This document shows positions 19,580 to 29,545 of a stretch of DNA of 64,000 nucleotides, one piece after another. A program made the translations under genes and the position numbers. Below the pieces are notes generated by a model. That model was not told the origin of the DNA and did not search any database. It saw nothing but the letters and a program-made list of their open reading frames with translations. Position 1 is the stretch's first letter. Each line of letters begins with the position of its first letter. Source of the stretch: Cohnella sp. WQ 127256 (GTDB taxonomy: Bacteria; Bacillota; Bacilli; Paenibacillales; Paenibacillaceae); NCBI RefSeq assembly GCF_024519285.1, contig NZ_JAMZCY010000004.1:1-64000 (forward strand), read 5' to 3'.

Positions 19580-20905
19580 TTATTTGGATAATCCAGCAGC
19601 ATTTTCTTTGTCCATATCCTGTAGGAATTGTTCCACATTGATTTGACCGCCCAATATGCCTTGGGAATTCGGTCCCATCTTATCGGCTACAGCGGTCACC
19701 TTCCAACCTTGATCAAGGAAATTCCAGAAGTGACCAGCGGCAATCGCATCGCCGATTTCCTTTAAGCCTGGTTCAAGATCCGGCTTCGCATTTTTATTCG
19801 TTGCGAACGCGCTTTGGCTCTTGTCCCAGATTTCTTGATTTTCTGCTTTAGCCCAGAATGCGATATATTTCTTTGCTGCATCTAGATTTTTGGATTTTGC
19901 ATTTACAGACCATGTCGTTCCAACTGCAGCCGAAGCCCATACATCACCGTTCTTGGATGGCAGGTTAAACATCGCGAAGTCAAGCTCAGGTGCAGCTTTC
20001 TTAATGTTCGCATACTCCCAGTTCCCCCAAACCATCATCGCAGCTTTGCCTGTTTGGAAATCCTTCATTGCGGACTCGTAAGTCACGCCAACCGTTTGTG
20101 GAGTAAAGTATCCTTTTTTATCAAGATCGAAGAAAGCAGTTAGCATATCATTCCACGTCCCATTGAACTTCGCTTCCCCTTTGTTAAGACGATTGTCGAA
20201 ATCCTGATCCGCAGCGTAAATCCAAGAAGGCGCCATGGAGTATAGCGCTAGCTTAGCGCCTGAACCATCGTTGTTCGTCATGGAGAACGGAATAACACCA
20301 CTCGCTTTGATTTTCTCAGCTGCAGCAACAAGATCATCCCATTTACGCGGAGTTTCGATTCCAAGATCCCCAAAAATTTTCTTGTTGTAGAACACAGCTA
20401 ATGCCGCCATATCGTTAGGGAGTGCATAGAGCTTGCCATCGAAAGTCGTAACCTCTTTCGCTTTGTCCGCGATTTCAGACGCCCACGGTTCATTAGTCAA
20501 ATCAACAATTTGACCCGCTTCGGCGTAAGGAGCAATCTCAGCACCTGGATGCATCATGACAATATCAGCAGCATCGCCAGATGCAAACCGAGTTTTCGCC
20601 AATGCCACATATTCCGCTCCCGGCTTGCCTTCATACTCTACGGTAATACCTGGGTTCTCCGCTTCAAACTTAGCGTTCAGCTCATCCATAGCCCCAATCT
20701 CTGCTCCTGCTTTGAAACCAAACGCCGTAAGCTTGATAGTATCACCTTGAGCTTCAGGCTGAGCTGCTGACTCCGATGCTTGTTGTGTTGCGGACGGGCT
20801 AGCGCTGGCACTCGGCGATTCAGCCTCATTTTTGTTGCCACCACAAGCGGATAATACACTTAAACATATAAATGATGTTAGAACGACTGATGCTACTTTT
20901 TTCAA
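19580..20905 (-). CDS. extracellular sugar-binding lipoprotein of an ABC importer
   Basis: 441 residues from the TTG at 20905, eight bases after GGGAGG; the TTG at 20914 abuts that site and is rejected. The signal peptide MKKVASVVLTSFICL and lipobox SVLSAC are followed by a Ser/Ala/Glu-rich linker (about 22-50) and a family 1 solute-binding fold (about 53-441). It is the first gene of the operon: binding protein, MalF, MalG, histidine kinase, response regulator, second binding protein. The ligand cannot be read from sequence. A CcpA-type site lies about 110 bases upstream. Confidence 0.93.
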   Translation of the reverse strand: MKKVASVVLTSFICLSVLSACGGNKNEAESPSASASPSATQQASESAAQPEAQGDTIKLTAFGFKAGAEIGAMDELNAKFEAENPGITVEYEGKPGAEYVALAKTRFASGDAADIVMMHPGAEIAPYAEAGQIVDLTNEPWASEIADKAKEVTTFDGKLYALPNDMAALAVFYNKKIFGDLGIETPRKWDDLVAAAEKIKASGVIPFSMTNNDGSGAKLALYSMAPSWIYAADQDFDNRLNKGEAKFNGTWNDMLTAFFDLDKKGYFTPQTVGVTYESAMKDFQTGKAAMMVWGNWEYANIKKAAPELDFAMFNLPSKNGDVWASAAVGTTWSVNAKSKNLDAAKKYIAFWAKAENQEIWDKSQSAFATNKNAKPDLEPGLKEIGDAIAAGHFWNFLDQGWKVTAVADKMGPNSQGILGGQINVEQFLQDMDKENAAGLSK

Positions 20906-21013
20906 AATCTTCAACCTCCCTGTTGTATGTGTGTAACCTCCTCTTAATTGTAGATTCGTTCAAAGTTCACTGAAACGAGGCAAAACTCGGATTTGGTTTG
21001 AATAATCCAGTAC

Positions 21014-21027
21014 TTAAGCGCTTTCTT
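21014..21027 (-). promoter_or_regulatory. candidate cre (CcpA) site upstream of the ABC operon
   Basis: Minus strand AAGAAAGCGCTTAA resembles the catabolite-responsive consensus TGAAAGCGCTTTCA, with the core GAAAGCGCTT intact. It lies about 110 bases before the binding-protein start, where CcpA could repress or, if upstream of the promoter, activate. Confidence 0.45.
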
Positions 21028-21039
21028 TATTTTTAAAAT

Positions 21040-21073
21040 AAAAAAAACGAGCTTTAGCCGAAGCCAAGCCCGT
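21040..21073 (-). terminator. terminator after the small membrane protein gene
   Basis: On the minus strand ACGGGCTTGGC (21073-21063), a TTCG loop, then GCTAAAGCTCGT (21058-21047) and a run of T. It isolates the small gene from the following sugar operon. Confidence 0.88.
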
Positions 21074-21099
21074 TTATGTATTCCATTCACTCGTTACAA

Positions 21100-21309
21100 C
21101 TACCAGCCACTAATCATCTTATAATCCGCTAAAAGGAAAATAAGTAGCGATACCGTGGAGAATCCGATTGCAAGTACATTTTTACGAGGTCTATGCATTA
21201 ATAGACGCACCAGCCCAATCGCGATTAGGATAGTGAATACAAGCATAAAAATATCAAAGTGTTCGTAAGTGCTCTCTACAGCTCCCGCTACTGTCTCTGC
21301 TAAAAACAT
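21100..21309 (-). CDS. small two-helix membrane protein, unknown function
   Basis: 69 residues from the ATG at 21309, eight bases after AAAGGAGG; an in-frame ATG at 21345 has no ribosome site. Two hydrophobic segments (about 17-37 and 46-63) flank a positive loop RLLMHRPRKN. No family is recognised. It has its own promoter (21354-21382) and terminator (21040-21073), so it is a standalone gene. Confidence 0.75.
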   Translation of the reverse strand: MFLAETVAGAVESTYEHFDIFMLVFTILIAIGLVRLLMHRPRKNVLAIGFSTVSLLIFLLADYKMISGW

Positions 21310-21353
21310 TAAAGTGACCTCCTTTATCTGACCTAATAAACCCATCTTTATCT

Positions 21354-21382
21354 ATGTTAGCTTCTAGACGTCGCGCTGGCAA
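21354..21382 (-). promoter_or_regulatory. promoter of the small membrane protein gene
   Basis: Minus strand -35 TTGCCA (21382-21377), 17-base spacer, -10 TAACAT (21359-21354). Confidence 0.5.
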
Positions 21383-21604
21383 GTCCGAAGTTCATGCCGT
21401 AACAACTTTGTCACACTTTGCCACCTTTGTTACTATGGCCGACCTACATATAGTATCCGTAAGTAGAGTGCTGCGTATTCCTGCAAGCTGCTGTATTTTT
21501 GCTTAATCCCCTTAAATTGAGTTGTACTTCTCTCATGGACTGAAGTGTTTAATTTAATGATTTAGCCGATACTATTGAACAAAACCTTGAGGGAGGAATT
21601 AAGT

Positions 21605-21754
21605 ATGTATGAAGAATTGTACTCTATAGCTAATCTCAAGCCTGATGATGTGGAAGAGATCAAGAATATGGAGCACCGCATGTCTGAGAAGGTGGGGCAT
21701 CCCATTAGCCTAATCGCTTATCAAGCTGAGAACACAAGAGGCAAATCCGATTAA
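21605..21754 (+). CDS. 49-residue acidic small protein
   Basis: ATG at 21605 preceded by GAGGGAGGAA, open for 49 codons to TAA at 21752-21754. The protein starts MYEELYSIANLKPDDVEEI and continues as a soluble, helical, charged peptide with no signal or membrane segment. It is too short for the usual length cut-offs. The ribosome site, the unbroken frame and its placement before the secreted-protein gene at 21830 support it. The family is not recognised. Confidence 0.6.
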   Translation: MYEELYSIANLKPDDVEEIKNMEHRMSEKVGHPISLIAYQAENTRGKSD

Positions 21755-21829
21755 GTAAGTTTCCCTAAGAATGGAAAATAAATATTCGTCCATACTAAAG
21801 GGGAATCCATGAATTGGGAGGAACCTACA

Positions 21830-22366
21830 ATGAAAAACAGAATATTAACATTGTTCGCACTTGCAATGTTAATGATCTCAATGCCTGCACTAATCGGCGC
21901 TGCCCCTGGTGAACACCACCATTCCGATAAGAGGCCCGTTATAGACTGGAACTCTTATCCCGCTGACATTCAGGCACTCAAAATTCAGCTTGATAATATC
22001 AAAACTGAGCAGAAGAGCTTGTTCGAGCAGATGAAGGCACAGCATGATCAAATCAGGGATGCACGAAATGCACTCTCCTCTGATCAACGGAATACACTCA
22101 AGGATCCGGCAAAGCAGCTCATCCTTCAAATGAAAACAACACGAGATGAAATTCATGCTCTGCGTAGCCAGAAGCATGAAGCGTGGGACAGCTTTTACGA
22201 TCATAGTGCTAAAAAGCAATGGAGCTCTGCTAAAAGTGATCTCCAAACGGTTATTAATCAAAAGCAACAAATTATCGTGAAACAGAAAAGCATCGTCAAG
22301 CTGCAGAATCAGCTGATTACTCTAATCAAACCTACTACTCAAATGCATATTCATTCTGAGGAGTAG
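21830..22366 (+). CDS. secreted coiled-coil protein, unknown function
   Basis: 178 residues from the ATG at 21830; GGGAGGA lies about eight bases upstream, and the in-frame ATG at 21809 precedes that site. A signal peptide (MKNRILTLFALAMLMISMPALIGA, cut after AAP or nearby) is followed by a His-rich EHHHSDK and long charged helices (about 45-165) rich in Lys, Gln and Glu. The overall look is a periplasmic-type stress or adhesion coiled coil, but no family is assigned. It is followed by a strong terminator at 22406-22447. Confidence 0.8.
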   Translation: MKNRILTLFALAMLMISMPALIGAAPGEHHHSDKRPVIDWNSYPADIQALKIQLDNIKTEQKSLFEQMKAQHDQIRDARNALSSDQRNTLKDPAKQLILQMKTTRDEIHALRSQKHEAWDSFYDHSAKKQWSSAKSDLQTVINQKQQIIVKQKSIVKLQNQLITLIKPTTQMHIHSEE

Positions 22367-22405
22367 TTAACTTCACTCCAATCAAAAATCACGATAATCC
22401 GTAGG

Positions 22406-22447
22406 AAAAAAAGTTGGTGCAGGAGCCTCCTCCTGTACCAACTTTTT
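22406..22447. terminator. bidirectional terminator
   Basis: A long stem AAAAAGTTGGTGCAGGAG / CTCCTGTACCAACTTTTT (one mismatch) with A- and T-runs on both sides. It serves the convergent genes at 22366 (plus) and 22465 (minus). Confidence 0.9.
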
Positions 22448-22464
22448 CGTCATGTGCTTAACCT

Positions 22465-23394
22465 CTAACTAACGTTATCCCAACTAAAGCCTTCTGGTTT
22501 CTTATCAGCACTCTTGTGATCTGACTTAAAGACCTTAATGACCTTCTTAGCTTCAAGCTGGTATACAGCCCAACCATAATGATAATGGTCTAGACCACTA
22601 CTGAATTCGTACGAAACAAGTAGTCGAGTACTGTCTGGACTCCATTCAACAACTTGGATATAAGGATCGAAACGGTCGACTTTCTGCGGATCAAAATCAT
22701 ATCCATTACCCGGATCTGCAATGATGGGAGCTAGAACATCCGGAAGTGAGCGCTCGCCGGTGTTCACATCAATTAATGCTAATGCTCCCCAAATACGTCC
22801 ACCATATTCCGCACTGATCCATTTGCCGTCTGGGGAATAGATCATCTCTGTAATACTCCCCTCAAGCTGAGTTAATCTCTCAACCTTACCCTCGCGGGCA
22901 ACCCATAGCTCTCCATCGTTGTATCGGGCTTCATGATACAGGTGGAAAGCCACTTCTCCGTTAACTGGGGACCGAACGAATTGATCTCCATCGAACTGCT
23001 CTTGAACGACTGAAAGGGCAAACAAGGCCGCTTGCTGAACTGATTGTTCGCTGTCTTTCGTCAGTTGTTCGATCTCGTCGAGGTCCTGCTGATTAAGGGA
23101 GTATTTCAACATCTTGTACACACTAAACCATCTTACCGTTGGATCTGTATGCTTCAATCCTATTCGAACATATTCGAGCGGTGGCTCTGATTCAACGAAG
23201 GGGGACATCATCAATCCTTGCTTCGCGAGGGCATTCCAGTAATCGTTGACGTTTCCTACCTCACTAGGAGAAGCTTCATCCGTAGAGCTAGCTGAACTTA
23301 ACGCATCATGTGAAGGTGAATGTCTCAAGTTGTTATTCGCACATGAGGTCAGTAACACCGCTCCTAAGACGAGTATAAGCAAACTACGAAGCAT
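22465..23394 (-). CDS. lipoprotein with HEAT-like and beta-propeller segments
   Basis: 309 residues from the ATG at 23394, six bases after GGAGGAGG; the in-frame ATG at 23415 contains that site. The signal peptide and lipobox VLLTSC (Cys about 18) predict surface anchoring. Residues about 75-125 look like a HEAT repeat pair (DPTVRWFSVYKMLKYSL, EQSVQQAALFALSVVQ), and the C-terminal half shows TolB/WD40-like blades (MIYSPDGKWISAEYGG, VVEWSPDSTRLLVSYEF). The function is unknown. It lies 48 bases beyond the uvrA stop codon, transcribed in the same direction. Confidence 0.8.
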   Translation of the reverse strand: MLRSLLILVLGAVLLTSCANNNLRHSPSHDALSSASSTDEASPSEVGNVNDYWNALAKQGLMMSPFVESEPPLEYVRIGLKHTDPTVRWFSVYKMLKYSLNQQDLDEIEQLTKDSEQSVQQAALFALSVVQEQFDGDQFVRSPVNGEVAFHLYHEARYNDGELWVAREGKVERLTQLEGSITEMIYSPDGKWISAEYGGRIWGALALIDVNTGERSLPDVLAPIIADPGNGYDFDPQKVDRFDPYIQVVEWSPDSTRLLVSYEFSSGLDHYHYGWAVYQLEAKKVIKVFKSDHKSADKKPEGFSWDNVS

Positions 23395-23442
23395 CTCCAA
23401 CCTCCTCCGCCCCATCTACCTGCCAGCACTATAGAATCTCCA

Positions 23443-26301
23443 TTACACCTTCAAAAGCGCCGCTTCCGTCCGTGCGCGATCTCTTTCCAATACTGGACCT
23501 AGATATTTACCCGTATAGGAATTGCTAACCTTCGATACTTCCTCTGGCGTTCCGGTAGCCACAATCATACCGCCTCCGCTGCCGCCTTCCGGGCCTAAGT
23601 CAACGAGATAATCAGCCGTCTTAATGACATCTAGATTATGCTCAATGACAAGCACGCTTTCCCCGGAATCCACTAGTCGATGCAACACTTGCAGCAAACG
23701 GTCAATATCATCGACATGAAGACCCGTTGTTGGCTCATCTAGAATGTACAGCATCTTCCCAGTACTGCGACGATACAGCTCTGCCGCGAGCTTCACACGC
23801 TGAGCCTCACCACCCGATAGCGTTGTCGCAGGCTGCCCTAGATCCATATATCCGAGACCAACATCCATAAGCGTCTGCAATTTCCGATGAATCTTCGGAA
23901 TGTTAACGAAAAACTCCGTCGCATCTTCAATCGTCATAGCAAGCACTTCAGCGATGCTCTTGCCTTTGTACTTCACTTCTAACGTTTCACGATTGTACCG
24001 CTTGCCTTTACAAATCTCACAAGGAACATACACATCCGGCAAGAAGTGCATCTCGATCTTAATGATCCCGTCCCCTTTACAAGCTTCGCAGCGACCTCCC
24101 TTAACATTGAAGCTGAAGCGACCTTTCTTGTAGCCTCTCACCTTGGATTCGTTAGTCATCGCATAGACATCACGAATATCATCGAACACTCCGGTGTAAG
24201 TGGCCGGGTTAGAGCGCGGTGTCCGACCGATCGGAGATTGGTCGATATCGATGACCTTCTCTAGGTGCTCGAGTCCGTTGATTTCTTTATAAGCACCTGG
24301 TCGTGTCTTCGCTTTGTTCAGATCGCGAGCAAGCGTCTTGTATAGGATCTCGTTGACGAGCGTCGACTTGCCTGAGCCTGAGACGCCAGTAACCGCAGTA
24401 AACACACCTAATGGGAATTTGGCATTAAGATTTCTTAGATTATTTTCCTTAGCACCCTTAATCTCTATCCAATTGCCATTTGGTTTACGCCGTTCCTGTG
24501 GTACAGGGATAAATTTACGACCGCTAAGATATGCACCTGTTAGGGAGTTCTTATTCGCCATAACTTGCTGTGGTGTTCCTTCTGCAATGACGGTACCCCC
24601 ATGGATTCCGGCTCCAGGTCCGATGTCGATAATCCAATCCGCGGCCATCATCGTGTCTTCATCATGCTCAACAACAATGAGTGTATTCCCGATATCCCGC
24701 ATGTGGTTTAATGTTTGGATCAGTCGATCGTTATCGCGTTGATGAAGACCTATGCTCGGCTCATCCAGAATATAGAGAACCCCCATAAGGCTCGAGCCAA
24801 TCTGTGTCGCAAGCCTAATCCGTTGGGCTTCTCCCCCGGAAAGAGTGCCAGCAGCACGCGACAGTGTCAAGTACTCTAGCCCCACGTTCACGAGGAAGCC
24901 TAAACGATTATTGATCTCCTTCAAGATCAAGTTAGCTATCGTTTGCTCTTTCTCGGTCAGCTCTAGCTCAGAGAAAAATTTCTGCGACTCTCCAATTGAT
25001 AACGAGGTTACATAAGCGATATTTACTTTACCGATTGTTACGGCGAGCGTTTCCTTCTTCAACCGCTGTCCGCGACATTTGCCACAAGGCTTGGCGCTCA
25101 TATAAACTTCAATGAATTCCCGGATGCCGTCTGAGCCAGTTTCCCGATAACGGCGCTCCAGGTTATGGACGACACCTTCGAAAGGGACTTGCGCGTCACG
25201 CGTATGGCCAAATTCGTTCTCATAGCGGAAACGAATCTTCTCTCCTTCTGTTCCGTACAAAATAATCTGCATATGCTTGTCATCTAAATCTTCAACAGGC
25301 TTATCCGTCGCAATTCCGAAATGCGCACACACAGCAGCCAAAAACTGTGGATAATAATTTGACGTACTTCCCGCCCAAGCTTCGAATGCGCCTTCTTCAA
25401 TGCTCTTGCTGCGATCTGGAATAAGAAGCTCTGGATCGACTACCATCTTCACACCTAAGCCATCGCATTCCGGACATGCGCCATAAGGCGAATTGAACGA
25501 GAACATGCGTGGAGCTAGCTCATCCATAGAGAACCCACAAATCGGACAAGCCAAATTAGAGTTGAACATTAACTCTTCTTTATCAATAATGTCGACAAGG
25601 ATTTGACCACCTGAAAGCTTCAGCGCGGTTTCCAAGGAATCCGCAACCCTTGAGGCCACATCCTCCTTCACTACGATCCGATCCACAACCACTTCGATCG
25701 AATGCTTCTTGTTCTTCTCTAGCTCGATACTGTCGGCTAGATCACGAATTTCACCGTTCACGCGAACCCGAACAAAGCCTTGCTTCTGGATATCTGCTAG
25801 GAGCTTGCTGTGTTCGCCTTTACGCCCGTTTACAATTGGAGCTAGAATCTGCAGTCTAGTTCGCTCAGGGTATTCCATAATGCGGTCAACCATCTGTTCA
25901 ACCGTCTGTGAGGTAATTTCCACCCCATGATCCGGACAATGCGGCCTACCTACACGGGCGAACATCAAACGTAAGTAATCATATATTTCAGTAACCGTAC
26001 CCACTGTAGAACGAGGGTTGCGGCTGGTCGTCTTCTGGTCGATAGAAATGGCAGGTGATAAACCTTCAATGGAATCCACATCCGGTTTGTCCATCTGACC
26101 AAGAAACTGACGAGCATAAGCCGATAATGATTCGACATAGCGACGCTGCCCTTCGGCATAGATCGTATCGAAAGCAAGCGATGACTTACCTGACCCAGAA
26201 AGCCCAGTCAGAACGACGAACTTATCTCGCGGAATCGTAACGTCAATATTTTTCAAATTGTGGGCGCGTGCACCCTTAATGACAATCTTCTCGTTAGCCA
26301 A
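23443..26301 (-). CDS. uvrA: excinuclease ABC subunit A
   Basis: 952 residues from the TTG at 26301, the usual UvrA length. It is the damage-recognition ATPase of nucleotide excision repair, loading UvrB. Two ABC modules are visible: Walker [10 protein letters not shown] near the start and GVSGSGKST in the second half, with signatures LSGGEAQR in both. Zinc-binding Cys motifs are CPICGF with CPECDG, and CEACKGDG with [10 protein letters not shown]. The reading frame stays open upstream to 26421, but the promoter (26393-26421) lies inside that extension, so the start must be downstream. The TTG begins [18 protein letters not shown], the normal UvrA N-terminus. A LexA-like box and a hairpin lie in the leader. 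Confidence 0.97.
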   Translation of the reverse strand: MANEKIVIKGARAHNLKNIDVTIPRDKFVVLTGLSGSGKSSLAFDTIYAEGQRRYVESLSAYARQFLGQMDKPDVDSIEGLSPAISIDQKTTSRNPRSTVGTVTEIYDYLRLMFARVGRPHCPDHGVEITSQTVEQMVDRIMEYPERTRLQILAPIVNGRKGEHSKLLADIQKQGFVRVRVNGEIRDLADSIELEKNKKHSIEVVVDRIVVKEDVASRVADSLETALKLSGGQILVDIIDKEELMFNSNLACPICGFSMDELAPRMFSFNSPYGACPECDGLGVKMVVDPELLIPDRSKSIEEGAFEAWAGSTSNYYPQFLAAVCAHFGIATDKPVEDLDDKHMQIILYGTEGEKIRFRYENEFGHTRDAQVPFEGVVHNLERRYRETGSDGIREFIEVYMSAKPCGKCRGQRLKKETLAVTIGKVNIAYVTSLSIGESQKFFSELELTEKEQTIANLILKEINNRLGFLVNVGLEYLTLSRAAGTLSGGEAQRIRLATQIGSSLMGVLYILDEPSIGLHQRDNDRLIQTLNHMRDIGNTLIVVEHDEDTMMAADWIIDIGPGAGIHGGTVIAEGTPQQVMANKNSLTGAYLSGRKFIPVPQERRKPNGNWIEIKGAKENNLRNLNAKFPLGVFTAVTGVSGSGKSTLVNEILYKTLARDLNKAKTRPGAYKEINGLEHLEKVIDIDQSPIGRTPRSNPATYTGVFDDIRDVYAMTNESKVRGYKKGRFSFNVKGGRCEACKGDGIIKIEMHFLPDVYVPCEICKGKRYNRETLEVKYKGKSIAEVLAMTIEDATEFFVNIPKIHRKLQTLMDVGLGYMDLGQPATTLSGGEAQRVKLAAELYRRSTGKMLYILDEPTTGLHVDDIDRLLQVLHRLVDSGESVLVIEHNLDVIKTADYLVDLGPEGGSGGGMIVATGTPEEVSKVSNSYTGKYLGPVLERDRARTEAALLKV

Positions 26302-26305
26302 AACG

Positions 26306-26337
26306 AAAAAGCCCCTTTCGCGACAAAGCGGGGGCTT
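26306..26337 (-). terminator. terminator-like hairpin in the uvrA leader, covering the ribosome site
   Basis: On the minus strand AGCCCC (26336-26331) pairs with GGGGCT (26315-26310), with TTT/AAA continuing inside past a three-base bulge, followed by TTTTTCG. It lies between the uvrA promoter and the TTG start, and the AAAGGGG of the ribosome site is its 3' arm. Confidence 0.6.
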
Positions 26338-26374
26338 AGATGTACATGCCAGCCGCAGTCGCACACAAAAACAA

Positions 26375-26386
26375 GAATGTGTGTTC
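26375..26386 (-). promoter_or_regulatory. LexA (SOS) box of uvrA
   Basis: Minus strand GAACACACATTC, one base off the half-site pattern of the Firmicute LexA consensus GAAC-N4-GTTC. The same 12-mer occurs at uvrB, in both cases six bases downstream of the -10 box, overlapping the start of transcription. Confidence 0.7.
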
Positions 26387-26392
26387 CCGTTC

Positions 26393-26421
26393 ATTATACA
26401 AAACTGCGGCTGTTCATGCAA
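26393..26421 (-). promoter_or_regulatory. uvrA promoter (sigma-A)
   Basis: Minus strand -35 TTGCAT (26421-26416), 17-base spacer, perfect -10 TATAAT (26398-26393). One arm of a 10-bp inverted repeat (ACTGCGGCTG, 26403-26412, with CAGCCGCAGT at 26350-26359) lies in the spacer. Confidence 0.8.
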
Positions 26422-26453
26422 ATGATTTGTAAATTATTGTTTGCCAATATTCT

Positions 26454-27437
26454 CTACAGCAGTTCCTTGCGAAGCTGCTCTGGGGATTTAGGTGAAAGCA
26501 AGCCATACGGGATATCGAATACAGTCTTAGCACCGGCTTGACCCGATTCAGCGATACGGTAAGCAGCACGAGCATAGGCAACAAGAACACTTGCCGTAAA
26601 TTCGGGGTTACTGTCCAGCTTAAGGCTAAACTCGATCAATTGCGTATTGCTGTTGTTCGCTCCAGTTTGGCCACTGCGGATAACATTGCCACCATGAGGC
26701 ATCGCTGAATGTTCTGCTTTAAGTACTTCTTCACTAATGAAATGGACAACCGTTTCATAATCCGAGAAGTAGTTAGGCATGTTCTTAATTTCATTAGCTA
26801 CAGCGTCAGCATCTGCGCCGTCTTTTAATACAACGTAGCATTCCCTAAGGTGCTTTTCACGAGTCGTAAGCTCAGGGTTACTACCCGAGCGGACACGTTC
26901 AACAGCTTCGACATGAGGAATCGTATATTGAACTCCGTTGCTTACCCCTTCAACACGACGGATAGCATCGGAATGTCCTTGGCTAACGCCTTTGCCCCAG
27001 AACGTATACTCTTTGCCTTCTGGAAGCACAGACTGTGCTAACAAACGATTCAAAGAGAACAAACCAGGATCCCATCCGGTAGAAATAACACTAACATTAC
27101 CACCAGATTGAGCAGCATCATCCACTTTGTTGAAATACTCAGGGATGAGTGCATGTGTATCGAAGCTATCAACGGTATTGAACAGCTTCGCTAATGCAGG
27201 ACCTTGCTCCGGCAAATCCTTAGCAGAGCCACCGCATAAAATCATGACGTCGATTTTGCCTTTATATTGTTCAATATCCGAAATGGATACCATTGGTGTA
27301 CCCGCTTCGATCGATCCTGGATTGCGACGAGTGAAGATCGCTTCGAGCTTCATATCCGGATTCTGACGAATCGCTGATTCTACCCCACGTCCCAAATTCC
27401 CATAACCTACAATACCTACTGTGATCGTTTTGCTCAC
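26454..27437 (-). CDS. ddh: meso-diaminopimelate D-dehydrogenase
   Basis: 327 residues from the GTG at 27437, nine bases after AGGAGG; the longer frame to 27464 includes the ribosome site. It reductively aminates tetrahydrodipicolinate to meso-diaminopimelate with NADPH and ammonia, the one-step branch of lysine and peptidoglycan precursor synthesis. The Rossmann motif VGIVGYGNLGRGVE (about 6-19) is followed by FTRRNP (NADP-binding Arg) and a C-terminal substrate domain with PHGGNVIRSG. It is placed between uvrB and uvrA on the same strand, an unusual interruption of that pair. Confidence 0.92.
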   Translation of the reverse strand: MSKTITVGIVGYGNLGRGVESAIRQNPDMKLEAIFTRRNPGSIEAGTPMVSISDIEQYKGKIDVMILCGGSAKDLPEQGPALAKLFNTVDSFDTHALIPEYFNKVDDAAQSGGNVSVISTGWDPGLFSLNRLLAQSVLPEGKEYTFWGKGVSQGHSDAIRRVEGVSNGVQYTIPHVEAVERVRSGSNPELTTREKHLRECYVVLKDGADADAVANEIKNMPNYFSDYETVVHFISEEVLKAEHSAMPHGGNVIRSGQTGANNSNTQLIEFSLKLDSNPEFTASVLVAYARAAYRIAESGQAGAKTVFDIPYGLLSPKSPEQLRKELL

Positions 27438-27544
27438 TTCCGAATTCCTCCTAGTTATATGCACTATAGCTATTTTACAACAATCGACGTGTACACAAAA
27501 GCATATTTTGTGAAAAAATTACAAACTTCGCGCACTCAGCTGCA

Positions 27545-29545
27545 TCAAATTCCAGCCTTCAATTCAAGTAAAGCATCGCGTAGCTCCGCAGCCCGTTCAA
27601 ATTGTAAGCTCTTCGCCGCTTCCTTCATCTCGAATTCCAGACGCTCAATGATCGAAGCACGATCCTTCTTCGATAATTTGCTAAGATCCTCTGCTCCAGT
27701 GAGGTAGGAGCTCTTCGCTTCAGCAGCCTTAGTCGCTTCAATCAGATCACGGACCTTCTTAACAATTGTCTGAGGAGTGATCCCATGCTTCTCGTTGTAT
27801 GCGAGCTGGATTGTACGACGACGATCCGTTTCACTGATCGCTTTGGCCATCGAGTCCGTTATTTTATCTCCATACATAATAACGCGTCCACTGGAGTTCC
27901 GTGCTGCCCGGCCAATGGTCTGGATCAGCGACCGCTCAGAGCGAAGAAACCCTTCCTTATCTGCATCCAAGATTGCAACTAAGGATACCTCAGGCAAATC
28001 AAGACCTTCCCTTAGTAGGTTAATCCCTATAAGGACATCAAATACACCAAGCCTTAAATCGCGTAAAATCGCCATACGCTCTAATGTCTTAATGTCCGAA
28101 TGGAGATAACGCACCTTGATTCCGACTTCCTTCATGTAGTCGGTTAAATCCTCGGACATCTTCTTCGTTAAAGTGGTCACGAGCACCCTCTCGTCCTTAG
28201 TTATCCGATCGCGGATCTCACCTAGCAAGTCATCGATTTGCCCTTTCGTTGGACGAATCTCGATAATCGGATCGATCAGTCCTGTTGGCCGAATGATCTG
28301 CTCTACTACAGTCGGGCAAAGCTCAAGCTCGTATGGCCCAGGTGTGGCGGAAACGAAAACAAGCTGCTTCGCCTTTTCCTCAAACTCCTCAAATCTAAGC
28401 GGCCGATTATCCTTCGCCGATGGCAGACGGAACCCATGATCAACCAATACCGTTTTGCGTGCTTGGTCACCGTTATACATGGCCCGTATTTGAGGAAGTG
28501 TCACATGTGATTCATCAATAACAATCATATAATCATCAGGGAAGAAATCCATCAAGGTATACGGGGTAGCCCCACGCTCACGAAACGTCATTGGTCCCGA
28601 ATAGTTCTCGATACCGGAGCAGAAGCCCATCTCGGCCATCATTTCCAGATCATAACGGGTTCGTTGTTCAAGCCTTTGCGCTTCTAGAAGCTTACCTCCC
28701 TCACGCAGCTCGGCTAATCTTTCTTCCAATTCAGCCTCGATGTTCACCATCGCCCGCTTCATCTTGTCCTCACCCGTCACGAAGTGAGAACCTGGGAAAA
28801 TGATAACGTGCTCCCGTTGACCTGTAATTTCCCCCGTCAGCACGTCTATTTCCGTAATTCTCTCGATCTCATCACCGAACATCTCGATGCGGATCGCCGA
28901 ATCTCCCCGAGAAACAGGGAATATCTCGATAACATCTCCACGTACGCGGAAGGTACCCCGTACGAAATTCAGATCATTACGATCGTATTGGATATCAATA
29001 AGCTTATGAAGAATATCATTTCGCGATCTCTCCATCCCAACCCGTAAGCTAAGTCTTAGATCCCGATACTCTTCCGGTGATCCGAGACCGTATATGCAGG
29101 ATACGCTGGCTACGATGATTACATCTCGTCTCTCGAATAACGAAGCGGTCGAGGAATGCCGCATCTTATCTATCTCGTCGTTGATGCTTGAATCCTTCTC
29201 GATGTAGGTATCGGTAGACGGGATATAGGCTTCCGGCTGGAAGTAGTCGTAATAACTGACGAAATACTCGACCGCATTTTCAGGAAAAAACTCTTTAAAC
29301 TCACTGCAAAGTTGCATCGCTAACGTCTTGTTATGCGCGATAATCAGCGTTGGTTTATTCACCTTGGCTATCGTTTGCGCGATCGTGAACGTTTTCCCCG
29401 TCCCCGTCGCACCAAGCAAGGTTTGATGCTTCTTGCCTGCTGTAATCCCTTCCGTTAACTGCCTGATCGCCCCCGGCTGATCGCCATCTGGCGTATACTC
29501 CGACACTAGCTTGAAGGATTTATGCTCTATACCTGATGCTGTCAT
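27545..29545 (-). CDS. uvrB: excinuclease ABC subunit B
   Basis: 666 residues, full length. It verifies DNA damage after UvrA loading and recruits UvrC. Walker A GATGTGKT (about 45-52), the DNA-wedging beta-hairpin [12 protein letters not shown], the helicase motif DESH, the GRAARN motif and a C-terminal UVR domain ([18 protein letters not shown]) are all present. GAGAGGGGG lies upstream of the ATG. It has its own promoter and LexA-like box at 29644-29690. The 110-bp gap to ddh shows no terminator I recognise, so read-through into ddh is possible. Confidence 0.97.
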   Translation of the reverse strand: MTASGIEHKSFKLVSEYTPDGDQPGAIRQLTEGITAGKKHQTLLGATGTGKTFTIAQTIAKVNKPTLIIAHNKTLAMQLCSEFKEFFPENAVEYFVSYYDYFQPEAYIPSTDTYIEKDSSINDEIDKMRHSSTASLFERRDVIIVASVSCIYGLGSPEEYRDLRLSLRVGMERSRNDILHKLIDIQYDRNDLNFVRGTFRVRGDVIEIFPVSRGDSAIRIEMFGDEIERITEIDVLTGEITGQREHVIIFPGSHFVTGEDKMKRAMVNIEAELEERLAELREGGKLLEAQRLEQRTRYDLEMMAEMGFCSGIENYSGPMTFRERGATPYTLMDFFPDDYMIVIDESHVTLPQIRAMYNGDQARKTVLVDHGFRLPSAKDNRPLRFEEFEEKAKQLVFVSATPGPYELELCPTVVEQIIRPTGLIDPIIEIRPTKGQIDDLLGEIRDRITKDERVLVTTLTKKMSEDLTDYMKEVGIKVRYLHSDIKTLERMAILRDLRLGVFDVLIGINLLREGLDLPEVSLVAILDADKEGFLRSERSLIQTIGRAARNSSGRVIMYGDKITDSMAKAISETDRRRTIQLAYNEKHGITPQTIVKKVRDLIEATKAAEAKSSYLTGAEDLSKLSKKDRASIIERLEFEMKEAAKSLQFERAAELRDALLELKAGI

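Noticed and set aside
26302..26421. 40-residue N-terminal extension of UvrA
   Set aside because: The frame is open, but the promoter -10 and the LexA-like box lie inside it and the UvrA family starts at the TTG at 26301.
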